The position numbers were made by a program, and so were the translations under genes. A stretch of 64,000 nucleotides of DNA from Otatea glauca (lineage: Eukaryota; Streptophyta; Magnoliopsida; Poales; Poaceae), in contig CM070725.1 of the NCBI GenBank assembly GCA_036346275.1, forward strand, positions 139,001-203,000, given 5' to 3'. Position 1 is the first letter of the stretch, and each line of letters opens with the position of its first letter. Shown here piece by piece: positions 30,624-43,716 of this stretch. The notes below the pieces were generated by a model that had not been told where the DNA came from, made no database searches, and worked only from the letters and a program-made list of their open reading frames with translations.

Positions 30624-33600
30624 ATTTGTTCTTGTAGGCCTATATCTCCGGTGGATCAAGTTGGATATTGGATAGCGGATGCACGCACCACATGACCAGG
30701 GAAAAGGCGATGTTCGCACACTTGGATACAAATGGATCAAATAGTGAAAGCATCATATTTGGGGACAATGGTAAAGGCGAAGTGGTAGGTTTAGGTAAGA
30801 TTTATATCTCGAATGACTTTCATTTAAACAATGTTTTGCTAGTTGAATCATTGAGCTACAATTTGTTGTCCGTTGCTCAATTATGTGAATCGGGCTACAA
30901 TTGTGTGTTTAGTGATAAGGGTGTGGATGTCATTAAGAGGGTTGATGGTTCAATAGCCGTTAAGGGTCGTTTAAAGGGAAATCTCTATCTCGTAGACTTC
31001 ACTACGGATAGAATAAATCTTGAAACGTGCTTAATGGCTAAATCTAGCATGGGTTGGCTATGGCATCGCCGACTTGCTCATGTTGGTATGAGGAATCTTC
31101 ACAAACTCATGAAAGGCAATCACATCCTTGGACTAACAAATGTTGTTTTTGAGAAAGATAGGTTTGTAGCGCATGTCAAGCCGGAAAGCAAGTTGGGGCT
31201 TCTCATCCCGCCAAGAATGTGATGACTACCTCAAGACCTCTAGAGATGCTCCACATGGATCTGTTCGGTCCAATCACATACATAAGCATTGGAGGAAACA
31301 AGTATGGTCTAGTTATTGTTGATGATTTTTCTCGTTTCACTTGTGTGTTCTTCTTGCATGACAAAAGTGAAGTCCAAGGAACTTTAAAGAAATTTATGAG
31401 AAGGGCACAAAATGAATTCGAAGTGAAGATCAAGAAGATCCAAAGTGACAACGGCACCGAATTCAAAAGCACTGGTGTGGAGGACTATCTCGATGATGAG
31501 GGTATTAAGCATGAGTTCTCGGCCCCCTATTCCCCTCAACAAAACGGGGTGGCTGAGAAGAAGAATCGAACTCTCATCGAGATGGCGCGCACAATGCTTG
31601 ATGAGTACAAGGTCTCCGATATCTTTTGGGCGGAGGCTATCAACACTGCGTGTCATAGTACCAATCGTCTATACCTTCACAAGATTTTGAAGAAAACAGC
31701 ATACGAGCTACTTACCGGAAAGAAGTCAAATGTTTCCTACTTCCGAGTCTTTGGAAGCAAATGTTATATCCTTAACAAGAAAGCTAAGTCTTCTAAATTT
31801 GCTCCTAAAGTTGATGAAGGCTTCTTACTTGGTTATGGATCAAATGCTTATGCATACCAAGTTTTCAACAACAACTCCGGTGTAGTTGAAATCTCGCGTG
31901 ATGTAACTTTTGATGAAACTAACGGTTCTCAAGTAGAACAAGTTGATAGTACTGTGTTTGACAGGGAAGAACCAACGTGTGAAGCAATTAAAAAACTGGC
32001 TATTAGAGAAGTGAGACCTCTTGAGCAAGAAGAAATTTTGAGCGTTCCAACTCAAGATATCCAGGATGAGACACAGAATATCCGGACTAGTCAAAAGAGC
32101 ACGGATGCTCCCTCTTCCTCAATGCAAGCCCATGATGGCTCGAACACGGCTAAAGACGATGAGGATCCCATCCAAACAACCAATGCAGCTACTCCTCATC
32201 CAAGAGTTCATCAAAGCATACAACGAGATCATCCAGTCGACAACATACTTGGAGATATTAACAAGGGGGTATCCACTAGATCTCGAATTGCGAATTTTTG
32301 TGAATTTTACTCGTTTGTTTCTTCTCTTGAGCCTCTAAAGGTAGAAGAAGCACTACAAGATCCGGATTGGGTAATGGCTATGCAAGAGGAGCTAAACAAC
32401 TTTGAACGGAATCAAGTATGGAAGCTTGTCGAAAGACCAAAGCAAAACGTGATTGGCACCAAGTGGGTCTTTCGGAACAAGCAAGATGAACATGGAATGG
32501 TGACTAGGAATAAAGCCCGGTTGGTCGCTCAAGGCTTCACGCAAATCGAAGGTTTGGACTTCGATGAAACATATGCTCCCGTAGCTAGGCTTGAGTCTAT
32601 TAGAATATTACTTGCTTTTGCCACTCACCATGATTTCAAGTTATATCAAATGGACGTGAAAAGCGCCTTCCTAAATGGTCCACTCTCCGAGATGGTCTAT
32701 GTCGAGCAACCACCTGGATTCGAGACCCTAAATATCCAGATCATGTCTACTTCCTGCACAAGGCACTCTATGGACTAAAACAAGCACCAAGAGCATGGTT
32801 TGAATGTCTTCGGGATTTTCTCCTCGAACAAGGTTTTGTAGTCGGAAAGGCCGACCCCACTCTCTTTACCAAGCATATTGGTAGTGATTTATTTGTTTGT
32901 CAAATTTATGTTGATGATATTATTTTCGAGTCTACTAATGAACAAATATGTAAGGAGTTTAGCAGAATCGTGACTAAAAGATTCGAAATGTCTATGATGG
33001 GTGAATTGAAGTTCTTCCTCGGCTTTCAAGTCAAACAACTCAAGGAAGGAACTTTCATATGCCAAACAAAGTACATCAAAGACATGCTGAAAAAGTTTGG
33101 TATGGAAAACGCCAAGCCAATCAAGACTCCTATGCAAGCCAACGGACATCTAGACCTCGACAAAGAAGGTAAACCGGTCGTCCAAAAGGTATATCGTTCG
33201 ATGATCGGTTCTCTTCTTTACCTTTGTGCATCTAGGCCTGATATCATGCTTAGTGTATGTATGTGTGCTCGTTTTCAAGCCGCTCCAAAAGAGTGCCACA
33301 TGGTGGCTATTAAGAGAATCTTGAGATATTTAGTGCACACTCCTCATTTTGGGCTTTGGTATCCAAAAGGATCATCTTTTGAATTAGTTGGCTATTCCGA
33401 TGCGGATTATGCCGGCTGTAAAGTGGATAGAAAGAGTACTTCGGGGACTTGTCAATTTTTAGGAAGATCTCTTGTTTCCTGGTCCTCTAAGAAACAAAAT
33501 TCCGTAGCCCTATCCACAGCCGAAGCCGAGTATATAGCAGCCGGAAGTTGTTGTGCCCAATTGCTTTGGATGAGACAAACCCTGAATGATTATGGCCTTA

Positions 33601-33862
33601 CCTACAACCATGTACCTCTCTTGTGTGATAACGAGAGCGCCATAAAAATAGCCAACAATCCCGTTCAACACTCCCGTACAAAGCATATCGATATTCGCCA
33701 TCATTTCTTTAGAGATCATTCAACAAAAGGTGACATCAATATTCAACATGTGAGCACAAATGATCAACTAGCTGATATTTTCACCAAGCCACTCGATGAG
33801 AAGAAATTTTGTGATATGAGGAGTGGGTTAAATATTCTAGACTCTCGTAACATGGCTTGATA
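30624..33862 (+). pseudogene. Sirevirus pol, two single-base frameshifts
   Basis: Protease DSGC at 30671-30682. Integrase HHCC start (WHRRLAHVGMRNL), then a missing base near 31165 before the second Cys pair, then the core with D, D and E in MLHMDLFGP, KIQSDNGTEF and GVAEKKNRT (about 31250-31560). RT begins near 32340 (DPDWVMAMQEEL), loses one base near 32722 and keeps YVDD at 32907-32918. RNase H has SDADYAGC and STAEAEYIA (33390-33540) and ends with TKPLDEKKF. The final stop is at 33858-33860. The other catalytic motifs are intact, so only these two shifts, plus the gag TAG, block the main polyprotein. Confidence 0.88.
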
Positions 33863-34084
33863 TATGCATGCAAATTGGTTGAAGTTTGCAAAATTTTCAA
33901 AAGGGTTATTTGATCTCTTTCTTTGACCTTTCTGTGTTTCTTGAAATCTTTGATCTGTGGATCTAGCCTCTACTGTGTGACTATAGCTTGGTTGCTTGAA
34001 TGTTCGCTAGTCAGATAGTGGGTAGGGCCTTGTGATCTTTTCTTCTCTTGCCATAAGCCATCTAAAGTTCATTCCTTGCAAATT

Positions 34085-34650
34085 CTGAGTTGTCTCCCGA
34101 AAGAGTCAATCCGGACACTCCAGAGTTTTCATCCGGACTATCCGGATTTCCCGGAGTATCCGGACTGAAAGTCCGGAGTCTCCGGGTTGAGGCGGCTGTC
34201 TTCTTTAAAAGGCTCGAGGAGGATTTCTTTTCTCTCTCTCCTCTCTTTTTCTCTTCATCCTTGTCGTTCCGTTTTGAGCCCTAGCCATCGCCTCCGGCCT
34301 CTCCTCCATCTCCTGTGTGCTTCCCACCCTCAGGAGTCTTCAAGATTGCTCTCCACATCTCGGGAAGTTCTTCGGATTGCCCTCCGCGTTCAATCTCATC
34401 TTGTGCGGTGAGTTCTTCTTGTTTTTCTCTCATCTTGATCTTTTTGGTCTTAGAAAGGCCTTGAAATGGGTTGCCTTGGTAGAATCCTTTCACCCTAGGT
34501 CAATCCCTATGAATGGTCTTCTTGTGCTCTAGATAGATTTGCGATTTAGGTTTTTGGGTTTGATACTGAACAACCCGGAGTATCCGGATGGTATATCCGG
34601 AGTATCCGGATTATCCGGACACTCCAGATAAAAATCACCGAGTCTCGGGT
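34085..34650. repeat. Palindromic repeats between pol and the downstream ORF
   Basis: Units of the LTR type (CCGGAGTATCCGGA, GTCCGGAGTCTCCGGG) recur at 34108-34190 and again at 34575-34640. In between are TTTAAAAGG (34205), a CT-rich tract and a GCGGTGAGTTC donor-like site (34406), with a TTCCTTTAG acceptor-like site just before ATG 34732. This copies the LTR's repeat, TATA and leader arrangement inside the element. Confidence 0.55.
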
Positions 34651-34731
34651 TGTCCGCTTCGCCCAAATTCTTAAATTGCTATATATACTTTCTGCAATTA
34701 TCTTGTTCATCCCTTTCTTTGGTTCCTTTAG

Positions 34732-35440
34732 ATGGCATCTTCTCAAGATGGCTCGGTCGCAACAGCGCCCATCCGATGATGATTTTCGGCTCATCCTCCT
34801 TAGCGGGTTCCGCTTCCAAGAAGCAAAGACATTACGTGAAGAAAATCGATCGAGGAGGGTTCGCGACCAACCAATCCACCTCATGCTTCTTCTCAAATCC
34901 CAAAGACCTCAAGCCGGCCCCGATGAACATCCTGGCGACACGCTGCAAGACTCGTGAGCGTAAGAAAAAGAACCATCAGGCCGGCCGGGTGGTGATTGGC
35001 CCTCTAGTGAAGAGCAGGCCCATGTGGAGCTATCCGGGTCAAATGAGTCGCCCGCGCGCGATAGATTACAGAGTTGGGTCAGGAAAGGGCAAAGCAATTG
35101 TCGAGCACAGAAATAAGGATCCACTGGAATTCCACCAAGATGAGTATGTGGACAAGCGGTTTTGGAACAGATTTCATTCAGATTTTTATGGATCAGTGCT
35201 TTTTCCACTCGAGCACTCTGTTATAAAAATGAAAACCATTGATTGGGCGTACATGGCAGACCTCCAAAATCCAATCTTTAATGAAGTCATTCAAATCTGC
35301 GAGCGCCATCAGGTGAAGGATATAATGAGTTTTTGCTATTCTTGGAATGATGAAGTCATCATGCAGTTCTACTCCACCCTGTACTTTGACAAGACAGAGG
35401 ATGCCATATGGTGGATGACTGATGGAGTATGGTATGTAGC
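34732..35440 (+). pseudogene. Sirevirus downstream (env-position) ORF, first part
   Basis: This ORF lies where SIRE1-type elements carry an envelope-like gene. The ATG at 34732 opens MASSQDGSV, and two single-base insertions follow within about 60 bases before the long frame (SASKKQRHYVKK onward) is reached. The body has a block IMSFCYSWNDEVIMQFYST and the segment WWMTDGVWY, typical of a plant transposon protein family. No signal peptide or membrane segment is visible, so an envelope role is doubtful. The frame is cut inside a codon at 35440 by the Angela insertion and resumes at 43717 in the same frame. Confidence 0.6.
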
Positions 35441-36797
35441 TGAAGAGGAACGCGGTATACTACGCTAGCACAAAAAAAAATCTACCGCGTAACCAGAAAG
35501 CTACTCGCAAGAAGGGAATCATAGATAAGATTACCACTAGACGCGCAGTTGCGGAATACTTCGCGCGTCGATGTAGTGGATCGTCCTCGTCGCAGTCGTT
35601 GCGTCGATGTAGTGGATCGTCCTCGCCTTGCCGTGGATTGTCCTCCCACGCCGCAGTCGCAGCAGCGTCACCGCAGTAGTCCACACGTCCAGAGATGGAA
35701 CGATGCGCGCGTGTGCAAGCACCGGTCGCTCGGCGAGGCAGCGAGAGGAGTAGGCTAGGGTTTGAGTAAATCACTCCTAAACCGTGGAAAGCACACCTGC
35801 GCCTCCTCCTCCCCTCCTTATATAGCCACGAGGTGAAACCTAAACTAGGGCCCATCGTGCTAAGCCCACGAGGTTCATTAATTACGGATCCAATCCAAAT
35901 TAATGCGTCCCACCCATTAAGTGTGTGACCTGCGGGTTTACGTGACGTTTGGACGTGGATTCGAAAACTCCTTTTCAATCCAATAGTTGGTAGTGGCTTC
36001 TTGCAAAGTATGCCAACTCCCAAACATACTATGATCAAATCGGACGAACCTATCAAAAGTACTCATGTAATAATCCCTTTGCCAAGTATATGATGATTGA
36101 TCTCAAGGCGAGAAGCATGTCATCCTTTGATGATTCAATCCATCTCTCGTATCCGTGATATATTAATAAGATGTGATTGACTCTCAATCACGGCATGGCC
36201 ATGCACTTCCTTAATCATATCACACGAGTGGCCTTATCATATATCTCCGTTTCATTGGAGTGGCAAATTCCATCTTGATCGCTCACTTCCTCTCGCACGT
36301 TTCATAGTAAACATGAAAGCTACCTTTATAACTATCCGGTTAGGAAGTAGTGTTTGATAGCCCCAAGGAAAACTATTACACATGTAGGGAATATGACAAT
36401 CTCGTGTCTAAGGATCATACATCTACTAGGTATGAGATACATCGATGACACATAAGAATGAAACATTCTCGCAGTTGTCCCATTGCGGGTCTATCTAACC
36501 CATGTTCTTCAACATGCGTCCATAATGTATAGATGATATCTTCATATCCCATGATCTATGAAGCATGATCATCGATCACTACATGTGCTGATCTATTCAT
36601 CGTTGTCCTATACGATGATATCCGATCAGAGATATTTATCGAATTACATCATTAAGTAAAGAGCTTCATAAGCAAGTCACATACTTGTTGATCAATACAA
36701 TGATATACATTCATTGGACCAATAATCATATTATTATTCATAAACATAGTCATGTTACAATCATTTAAATGATTGCCTCAAGGGCATAACACTAACA
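35441..36797 (-). repeat. 3' LTR of the Angela-like element (left copy)
   Basis: Plus-strand ends are TGAAGAGGAACGCGG and GGGCATAACACTAACA. It aligns with 42356-43711 over its full length, with a small cluster of base and indel differences at about 35470-35770. Confidence 0.88.
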
Positions 36798-36812
36798 ATC
36801 TCCCACTTGCAC
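36798..36812 (-). other. Polypurine tract of the Angela-like element
   Basis: On the minus strand AAGTGGGAGAT directly precedes the LTR start TGTTAG. It primes plus-strand DNA synthesis. Confidence 0.75.
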
Positions 36813-36829
36813 TTGAGTCAATCAGTTAA

Positions 36830-39379
36830 TTATCTAATACCAATAGACCTTGTGTGAGCCTCATGCTTAGGCTGTGGCAGTGGCTTTGTCAACGGATCGG
36901 CCACATTGGCTTTCGTATGTACTTTGCATATTCTCACGTCACTTCTATCCACAATCTCGCGAATAAGGTGAAAGCGACGGAGTATGTGTTTAGACTTCTG
37001 ATGTGATCTAGGCTCTTTTGCTTGTGCAATGGCACCACTATTATCACAATAGATGTCCATTGGACTAGAGGCACTAGCGACCACACCAAGCTCGTGACAA
37101 ACTTCTTAATCCACGACTTCTTTGCGGCCTCCGGCCGCAATGTACTCCGCTCATCATAGAGTCGGCCACCGTGTTTTGCTTGGAACTCTTCCACCATCGC
37201 TCCTCCATTAAGTGTAAACACAAACCCGGATTGCGATCGAAAATCATCTTTGTCGGTTTGGAAGCTTGCATCGGTGTAACCCTTTGCAACCAGATCTTCC
37301 TCACCTCCAAAAACAAGGAACATACCCTTAGTTCTTCTCAAGTACTTGAGGATATTTTTACGGCTATCCAATGACCATCACGGGATCCGCTTGGTATCCG
37401 CCGTGACACTTAGAGCATATGAGACATCCGGGCGTGTACAGATCATGGCATACATAATAGACCCAATAGTGAAGCATATGGAATCTTGCTCATCTCAGAT
37501 CGCTCATCGGATGTCGAAGGACACCGATTCTTGCGAGCCCGATGCCATGTGACATTGGCATGAAACCTCTCTTGGATTCATGCATATTGAACCTTTTCAA
37601 TATCTTGTCAAAGTACATTTCCTGACTTAATCCAATTAACCTTTTTGATCTATCTCTATAGATTTTTATGCTCAAGATATAGCATGCTTCTCCCAAGTCC
37701 TTCATTGAGAAACTCCTTTTCAATGAAGTCTTAACATCTTCAAGCATAGGAATGTCATTCCCGATCAATAGTATGTCATCCACATACAAAATCAGAAATA
37801 CAAGTGCGCTCCCACTAGCCTTCTTGTAAACACAAGGCTCTTCTTCATTTTTGATAAAGTCAAAACCTTTGACTACTTCGTCAAAACGAATGTTCCAACT
37901 CCGAGATGCTTGCTTTAACCCATAAATGGATCTTTGAAGCTTGCATACCCTTTTAGCATGTTTAGGATCAACAAAACCTTCAGGTTGTAGCATGTATACA
38001 TCCTTAGAAAGATTCCCATTAAGGAATGCTGTTTTGACATCCATCTGCCATATTTCATAATCAAAATATGCAGCAATAGCTAAAATGATCCGGACAGACT
38101 TGAGCATGGCTACCGGTGAGAAAGTTTCATCATAGTCAACTCCTTGAACTTGTTTGAAACCCTTTGCCACCAACCGTGCCTTATAGATCTGAACATTTCC
38201 ATCTACGTCTATCTTTTTCTTGAAAATCCATTTGCACTCAATGGTTTTACACCATCGGAGAGTCGACCAAGTTCCAAACTTGATTGTCATGCATGGATTA
38301 AATTTGGATCTCATGGCTTCAAGCCATTTTTGGAGTTTGGGTCCATCATTGCTTCTTCATAAGTCGTGGGCTCATCATTGTCCAACAATAATATGTCACT
38401 CCCATATCTTATAGGTACATGACGTGGCCTCCCCGACCTACGTGGGGCTGGAGTCTCTTCCAGTGTTTGTACAACACTTTGTACATCTTGTGAAGGTTCA
38501 GTGGTAGCTTGAACATATTCATGTGATTCTCGAACTTCATCAAGATACACATCACTCCTACTGATTTCTTTTGAAAGAAACTCTTTCTCCAAAAGACACC
38601 ATTTGAGCAACAAAACTTTGTTCTCGTTTCTTTTGTAAAAGTAATATCCTTTTGTTTCTTTAGGATACCCCACAAAAAGCATTTTTCCGATTTAGGTGCG
38701 AGTTTATCGATTGTAAACGTTTTACATAAGCCTCACATCCCCATATCTTGAGAAATGACAACATGGGTCTTCTCCCGATCCATATCTCATATGGCGTCTT
38801 CTCAACGGATTTTGATGGGACCCTATTCAAAGTGAACGCAATTGTTGTCTAGAGCGAAACCCCGAAGGATAATGGCGGATCTGTTTGGTGATCATTGACC
38901 GAACCATATCTAATAAAGTTCGCTTACGTCGTTCGGACACGCCATTCCATTGAGGCGTTCTGGCGGAGTAAGTTGCGAACGATTCCACATTGCTTTAGAT
39001 GATCACCAAACTCTTGGCTCAAGTATTCGCCACCACGATCGGATCGTAAGTGTTTTATTGTTTTGCCAAGTTGATTTTGTACTTCGCTCAAACTCTTTGA
39101 ACCTTTCAAAAGTTTGATTTATGCCTCATTAAATAGATATATCCATATCTATTGAAGTCATCGATAAAAGTTACAAAGCATCAAACCCACCCCTAGCAAT
39201 GAGCTCATTGGTCCACATACATCTGTATGTACTAGGGCCAATAATTCACTTGCTCTCTCACTAAAACTCGTGAAAGGGCTTTTGTCATCTTGTCAAGTAA
39301 ACAAGATTCACATGTTTCAAATGATTCAAAATCAAATGAGGTTAGAAGTCCATCACCATGGAGCTTCTTCATGCGCTTC
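36830..39379 (-). pseudogene. Angela-like pol: integrase, RT, RNase H, interrupted
   Basis: Integrase motifs include LRSDRGGEYLSQEFG near 39030. RT is open over 38314-37490 with KARLVAKGFKQVQGVDYDET, QMDVKTAFLNGNL and the active-site YVDD at 37775-37786. RNase H appears in two frames: GYTDASFQTDKDDF near 37260, and DIYCDNSGAIAQAKEP with KHILRRFHLIREIV near 37000. Stops and shifts fall between integrase and RT, within RNase H and near the C-terminus, so no active polyprotein can be made. The C-terminal end, ADPLTKPL, is near 36880. Confidence 0.85.
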
Positions 39380-40746
39380 TCATTTATATGACCTAGCGAC
39401 AATGCCACAAAAGGTAGGGTTCAAATCATTAGGTCGATGCCTTTTTACATTAATATTATAGACATGTTTTTCTTCGAGTTCAAGGACGTACAACCCATCC
39501 ACCATGGGGCAACGACCATAATACATATCATTCAAAAATATCGAACAAACAAAGTTCTTTATTCTGAAATCATAACCTTCATGTTCCAAACAAGAAGATG
39601 AAATAATGTTTCTACTCAAAGATGGAACAAAATAACAATTATTAAGTTCTAAAACTAATCCTGAAGGCAAATGCAATGGGTATGTGCCAACGACAAGACC
39701 AGCAACTCTTGCTTTATTCCCCACGCGAAGATCCACTTCTCCTTTTGCCAAGTCTCTACTCTTTATCAGCCCCTGCAACGAATTGCAAATGTGAGCAACC
39801 GAACCGGTATCATATACCCATGAGCTGAGTGAAGAAGTAGCAAGATTAATTTCTATAACATTAATACCTGAAATGGAAACCACATTTCCATTCTTCTTAT
39901 CTGCCAGGTACTTTTCGCAGTTCCGTTTCCAATGCCCTGATTTCTTGCAATAGAAGCATTGGGTATCAGGTTGAGGGCCAACTTTAAGCTTCTGAAGCTT
40001 AGTTTTGAGGCTTGCGATCTCATCTTGAGCCTTGCCCTTGCCCTTGCTCTTTCCGTTCCCCACCTTAGCCTTCCTCTTTTGAAAGCGGTTGTTTTCAACC
40101 ATCATCACATGATTGGGTTTTTCTTAATGCTTTCCTCGCAGCCTTGAGCATCCCATGTAGCTCGGTTAGGCTCTTCTCCATGCTATTCGTATGAAAATTC
40201 ATAATGAATGGCTCAAAGCTCTGAGGCGAGACGGAGAATAACATCGTGGCCAAACCGAGGCTAAGGGGAAACTCAAGTTTTCCAATCTCCCAATGTAACC
40301 AATCATCTTGATCACATGAGGATCGACCGGATCGCCTTGACCAACTTACAAGCAAATAAAAGCTTTGAGATACCATACCTCTCAGCTCTTGCTTGATTCC
40401 CAAACATGCCCTTCAAGCCCACAATCATATTGTAAGCATCCTGGTCCTCATATTGCTTTTGGAGCTCGAGTCCATGGTGACTAGCATGAGACGGTGACCT
40501 CTGAAGCATTAACATGCTTTTCATATTCAACCTTCAAATTGCGAGCAAAGCATTTTCTATTTGGTTCATCAGAATTGGATTATCTAGAACATAGTCCTTC
40601 TTTTCATGCTTGAGAACAATTCTCGAGTTGCGATACCAATCAACAAAATTAGTTCCATTCAGTTTTCCCTTTCCAAAACCGATCTCAAAGCAAAACCAGT
40701 GTAGTAGTAGGAGAAGGTGCCATTGAACTACAACAAAAACATGCAA
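39380..40746 (-). pseudogene. Angela-like gag and protease, interrupted
   Basis: The N-terminal Gag motif GKLNGTNFVDWYRNSRIVLK lies near 40650. The middle is broken into short frames. A longer frame (40108-39380) has a Lys-rich stretch, the zinc knuckle CFYCKKSGHWKRNC (about 39918-39960) and the protease motif VYDTGSVAHIC (DTG at 39803-39811), followed by a typical NIISSSCLEHEGYDF segment. The motif order and wording resemble BARE/Angela elements, which support this lineage call. Confidence 0.82.
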
Positions 40747-42341
40747 AGATTCTAAGCACTATGTTTATGTAAAACTTTTATTAAACTTTTTAATTAAAGA
40801 CACTTCTATTTTATGTCCCTTTTATAGACACATAGTGAGTATTCAAGATCCATATTCATCAAACACTAGTGAGCTTTGGCATCACTGCTAGAAATTTAAT
40901 GACATAGGTAAGTAACACCTTTGCTAATTACATCATATGTAACTCTTGTTTGTTGAGTATGAAAACAAGTAATGAATGCCTCCATCAACTTGACTCATGG
41001 CCAGGTCAACCTGCCCCAAGGGCTCACATGAGGAAGGGAGCACTTCCCATATTCGGGTGCCAATTAAGAAACCTGCCTCATGTGTGTTTTCCTAGACACC
41101 ACTTGTCTTGTATAGGTTCCTTCATTACTGAAATCAAATCCCAACCACTTATGTCCTCAAGTCCAAAACCGTTTTGATAGCTTGATTAAATCTACCATTG
41201 TTATGCGTGATGTGTCCAACACATCCCTATCATCTATTGAGATAGCCATTGATATACTACTTTGGCAGTCATATCAATAACATCTAAATTCTTGATAGGT
41301 GCAACAATTGGATGGACAATTTGATTTAAATTTTTTAACTATAGGGATGAACAAAGATTACTATGAACATGGCATCACATGCAATGAGCATAAAGAAAAT
41401 AGCAAGGATTAAACACACATCCACAGAGAATCAAAATAAGCTGTGAAATAGCATGGCCCTTGGCATTAAGATCTCCATCATCATGCTTGTTTGTTCACCT
41501 AGCCATCTTGCTTGATTTGTTCACCTAGCCATCTTGCTTGATACCATCGTCTTCATCATTATGGATGCAACTCCTTACAACTTTTGATAATGAATTTTAC
41601 ATGAGGGTTTGAAGCATCACAAGTCGACACGCAGGTTGTTATACAATTTAAATAGCCTTATGGCTTGACACAAGACGCAGCCATGTGGAAATTACATGCA
41701 TCACATACACATAGGCCATACCATTTCACATAATTCCCTGCAAAAACGAGTTAAACAAAAGCAACCCTACGACTCTGGGGTCCGAGGGGCAGCGCCCCTG
41801 GCGGGGTCCAAGGGGCGGGTCGAGGGCAGCGCCCTTGGAAATTTTTTTAGAGGCATGTCTTCTGACATTGGAAAACACCCTCAAAATTTCCACGGATCAA
41901 CCAAATTGACCCAATCCGATCTAACATGATTGGCTTGGTCCCATATGGATACGTTTGAAACCCGATGGATGGTAACCCGACCGGTAAGGGTAACGTCGTA
42001 CCATGAACGGACTCACCCAAATCAATATTGAATCATTTGCGCTTACCATGGATCAGCAGATTGACCCAATCCAACTCAATCGATTGGCTTGGTCCCATAT
42101 GGATACGTTTGAAACCACGATGGCGGTAACCCGGACCGTAAGGGTAACGTCGCACCATGAACGGACTCACCCAAATCAAGATTGAGTCGATTTGCACTTT
42201 CCTCAAACCCTAAACCGATCGATCTCATCGATGGCTGCCGTCACCAATTCATCACATGAACTGGCTGAACATGTAATAGATCAAATCTACTAACCTTACA
42301 CATCATATGTGCAACATCCGGATCACAAAACTATACGAGAT
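40747..42341 (-). other. Untranslated leader of the Angela-like element
   Basis: About 1.6 kb between the primer site and gag without a conserved frame. A long leader is usual for Angela/BARE elements. It contains a 29 bp direct repeat (CACCTAGCCATCTTGCTTGA, near 41497-41542) and a tandem pair of about 155 bp units at 41895-42200 sharing TGGCTTGGTCCCATATGG and ACCATGAACGGACTCACC. Confidence 0.6.
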
Positions 42342-42356
42342 GGCTCGATAACACCA
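42342..42356 (-). other. Candidate primer binding site of the Angela-like element
   Basis: The minus strand reads TTGGTGTTATCGAGCC next to the LTR end, a changed version of the tRNA-Met site. The adjoining LTR lacks its expected CA end, so a small rearrangement at this junction is likely. Confidence 0.5.
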
Positions 42357-43711
42357 AGAGGAACACGGTATGCTACGCTAGCACAAAAAAATCTACCGCG
42401 TAACGTAAAGCTACTCGCAAGAAGGGATCATAGATAAGATTACCACTAGACGCGCGATTGCGGAATCCTTCGCAGCGTCGATGTAGTGGATCGTCCTCGC
42501 CGCGATCGTTGCGTCGATGTAGTGGATCGTCCTCGCCTTGCCGTGGATCGTCCTCCCACGCCGCGATCGCAGCAGCGTCACCGCGAGAGTCCACACGTCC
42601 GAGATGGAACGCGTGCGTCGGTGTGCAAGCACACAGTCGCTCGGCGGGGCGCGAGAGGAGTAGGCTAGGTTTCGAGTGAATCACTCCTAAACCGTGGGAA
42701 AGCACACCTGCGCCTCCTCCTCCTCCTTATATAGCCACGAGATGAAACCTAAACTAGGGCCCATCAAGTGCTAAGCCCACGAGGTTCATTAATTACGGAT
42801 CCAATCCAAATTAATGCGTCCCGACCATTAAGTGTGTGACCTGCGCAGGTTTACGACGTTTGGACGTGAATTCGGAAAACTCCTTTTCAATCCAATAGTT
42901 GGTAGTGGCTTCTTGCAAAGTATGCCAACTCCCAAACATACTATGATCAAATCGGACAGAACCTATCAAAAGTACTCATGTAATAATCCCTTTGCCAAGT
43001 ATATGATGATTGATCTCAAGGCGAGAAGCATGTCATCCTTTGATGATTCAATCCATCTCTCGTATCCGTGATATATTAATAAGATGTGATTGACTCCTCA
43101 ATCACGGCATGGCCATGCACTTCCTTAATCATATCACACGAGTGGCCTTATCATATATCTCCGTTTCAATGGAGTGGCAAATTCCATCTTGACTGCTCAC
43201 TTCCCTCTGCACGTTTCATAGTAAACATGAAAGCTACCTTTATAACTATCCGGTTAGGAAGTAGTGTTTGATAGCCCCAAGGAAAACTATTACACATGTA
43301 GGGAATATGACAATCTCAGGTCTAAGGATCATACATCTACTAGGTATGAGATACATCGATGACACATAAGAATGAAACATTCTCGCAGTTGTCCCATTGC
43401 GGGTCTATCTAACCCATGTTCTTCAACATGCGTCCACAATGTATAGATGATATCTTCATATCCCATGATCTATGAAGCATGATCATCGATCACTACATGT
43501 GCTGATCTATTCATCGTTGTCCTATACGATGATATCCGATCAGATATATTTATCGAATTACATCATTAAGTAAAGAGCTTCATAAGCAAGTCACATACTT
43601 GTTGATCAATACAATGATATACATTCATTGGACCAATAATCATATTATTATTCATAAATATAGTCATGTTACAATCATTTAAATGATTGCCTCAAGGGCA
43701 TAACACTAACA
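42356..43711 (-). repeat. 5' LTR of the Angela-like element (right copy)
   Basis: Runs from AAGAGGAACACGG to GGGCATAACACTAACA and matches the left copy. It is followed directly by the GTAGC duplication at 43712-43716. Confidence 0.88.
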
Positions 43712-43716
43712 GTAGC

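Larger units (their letters stand above)
35441..43711 (-). mobile_element. Angela/BARE-like Ty1/copia retrotransposon (8.3 kb)
   Basis: LTRs are 35441-36797 and about 42356-43711, flanked by GTAGC (35436-35440 and 43712-43716). On its own strand the LTR starts TGTTAGTGTTATGCCC, preceded by the purine tract AAGTGGGAGAT. Both resemble the Angela/BARE LTR start and purine tract. The order (minus strand) is LTR, long leader, gag, protease, integrase, RT, RNase H, purine tract, LTR. The LTRs are nearly identical, so this is the youngest layer of the nest. The coding region is nevertheless broken into many frames. Confidence 0.9.

Noticed and set aside
34650..35468. Envelope glycoprotein call for the Sirevirus third ORF
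   Set aside because: No signal peptide, membrane segment or furin-like site is visible; only its position matches env-like genes.
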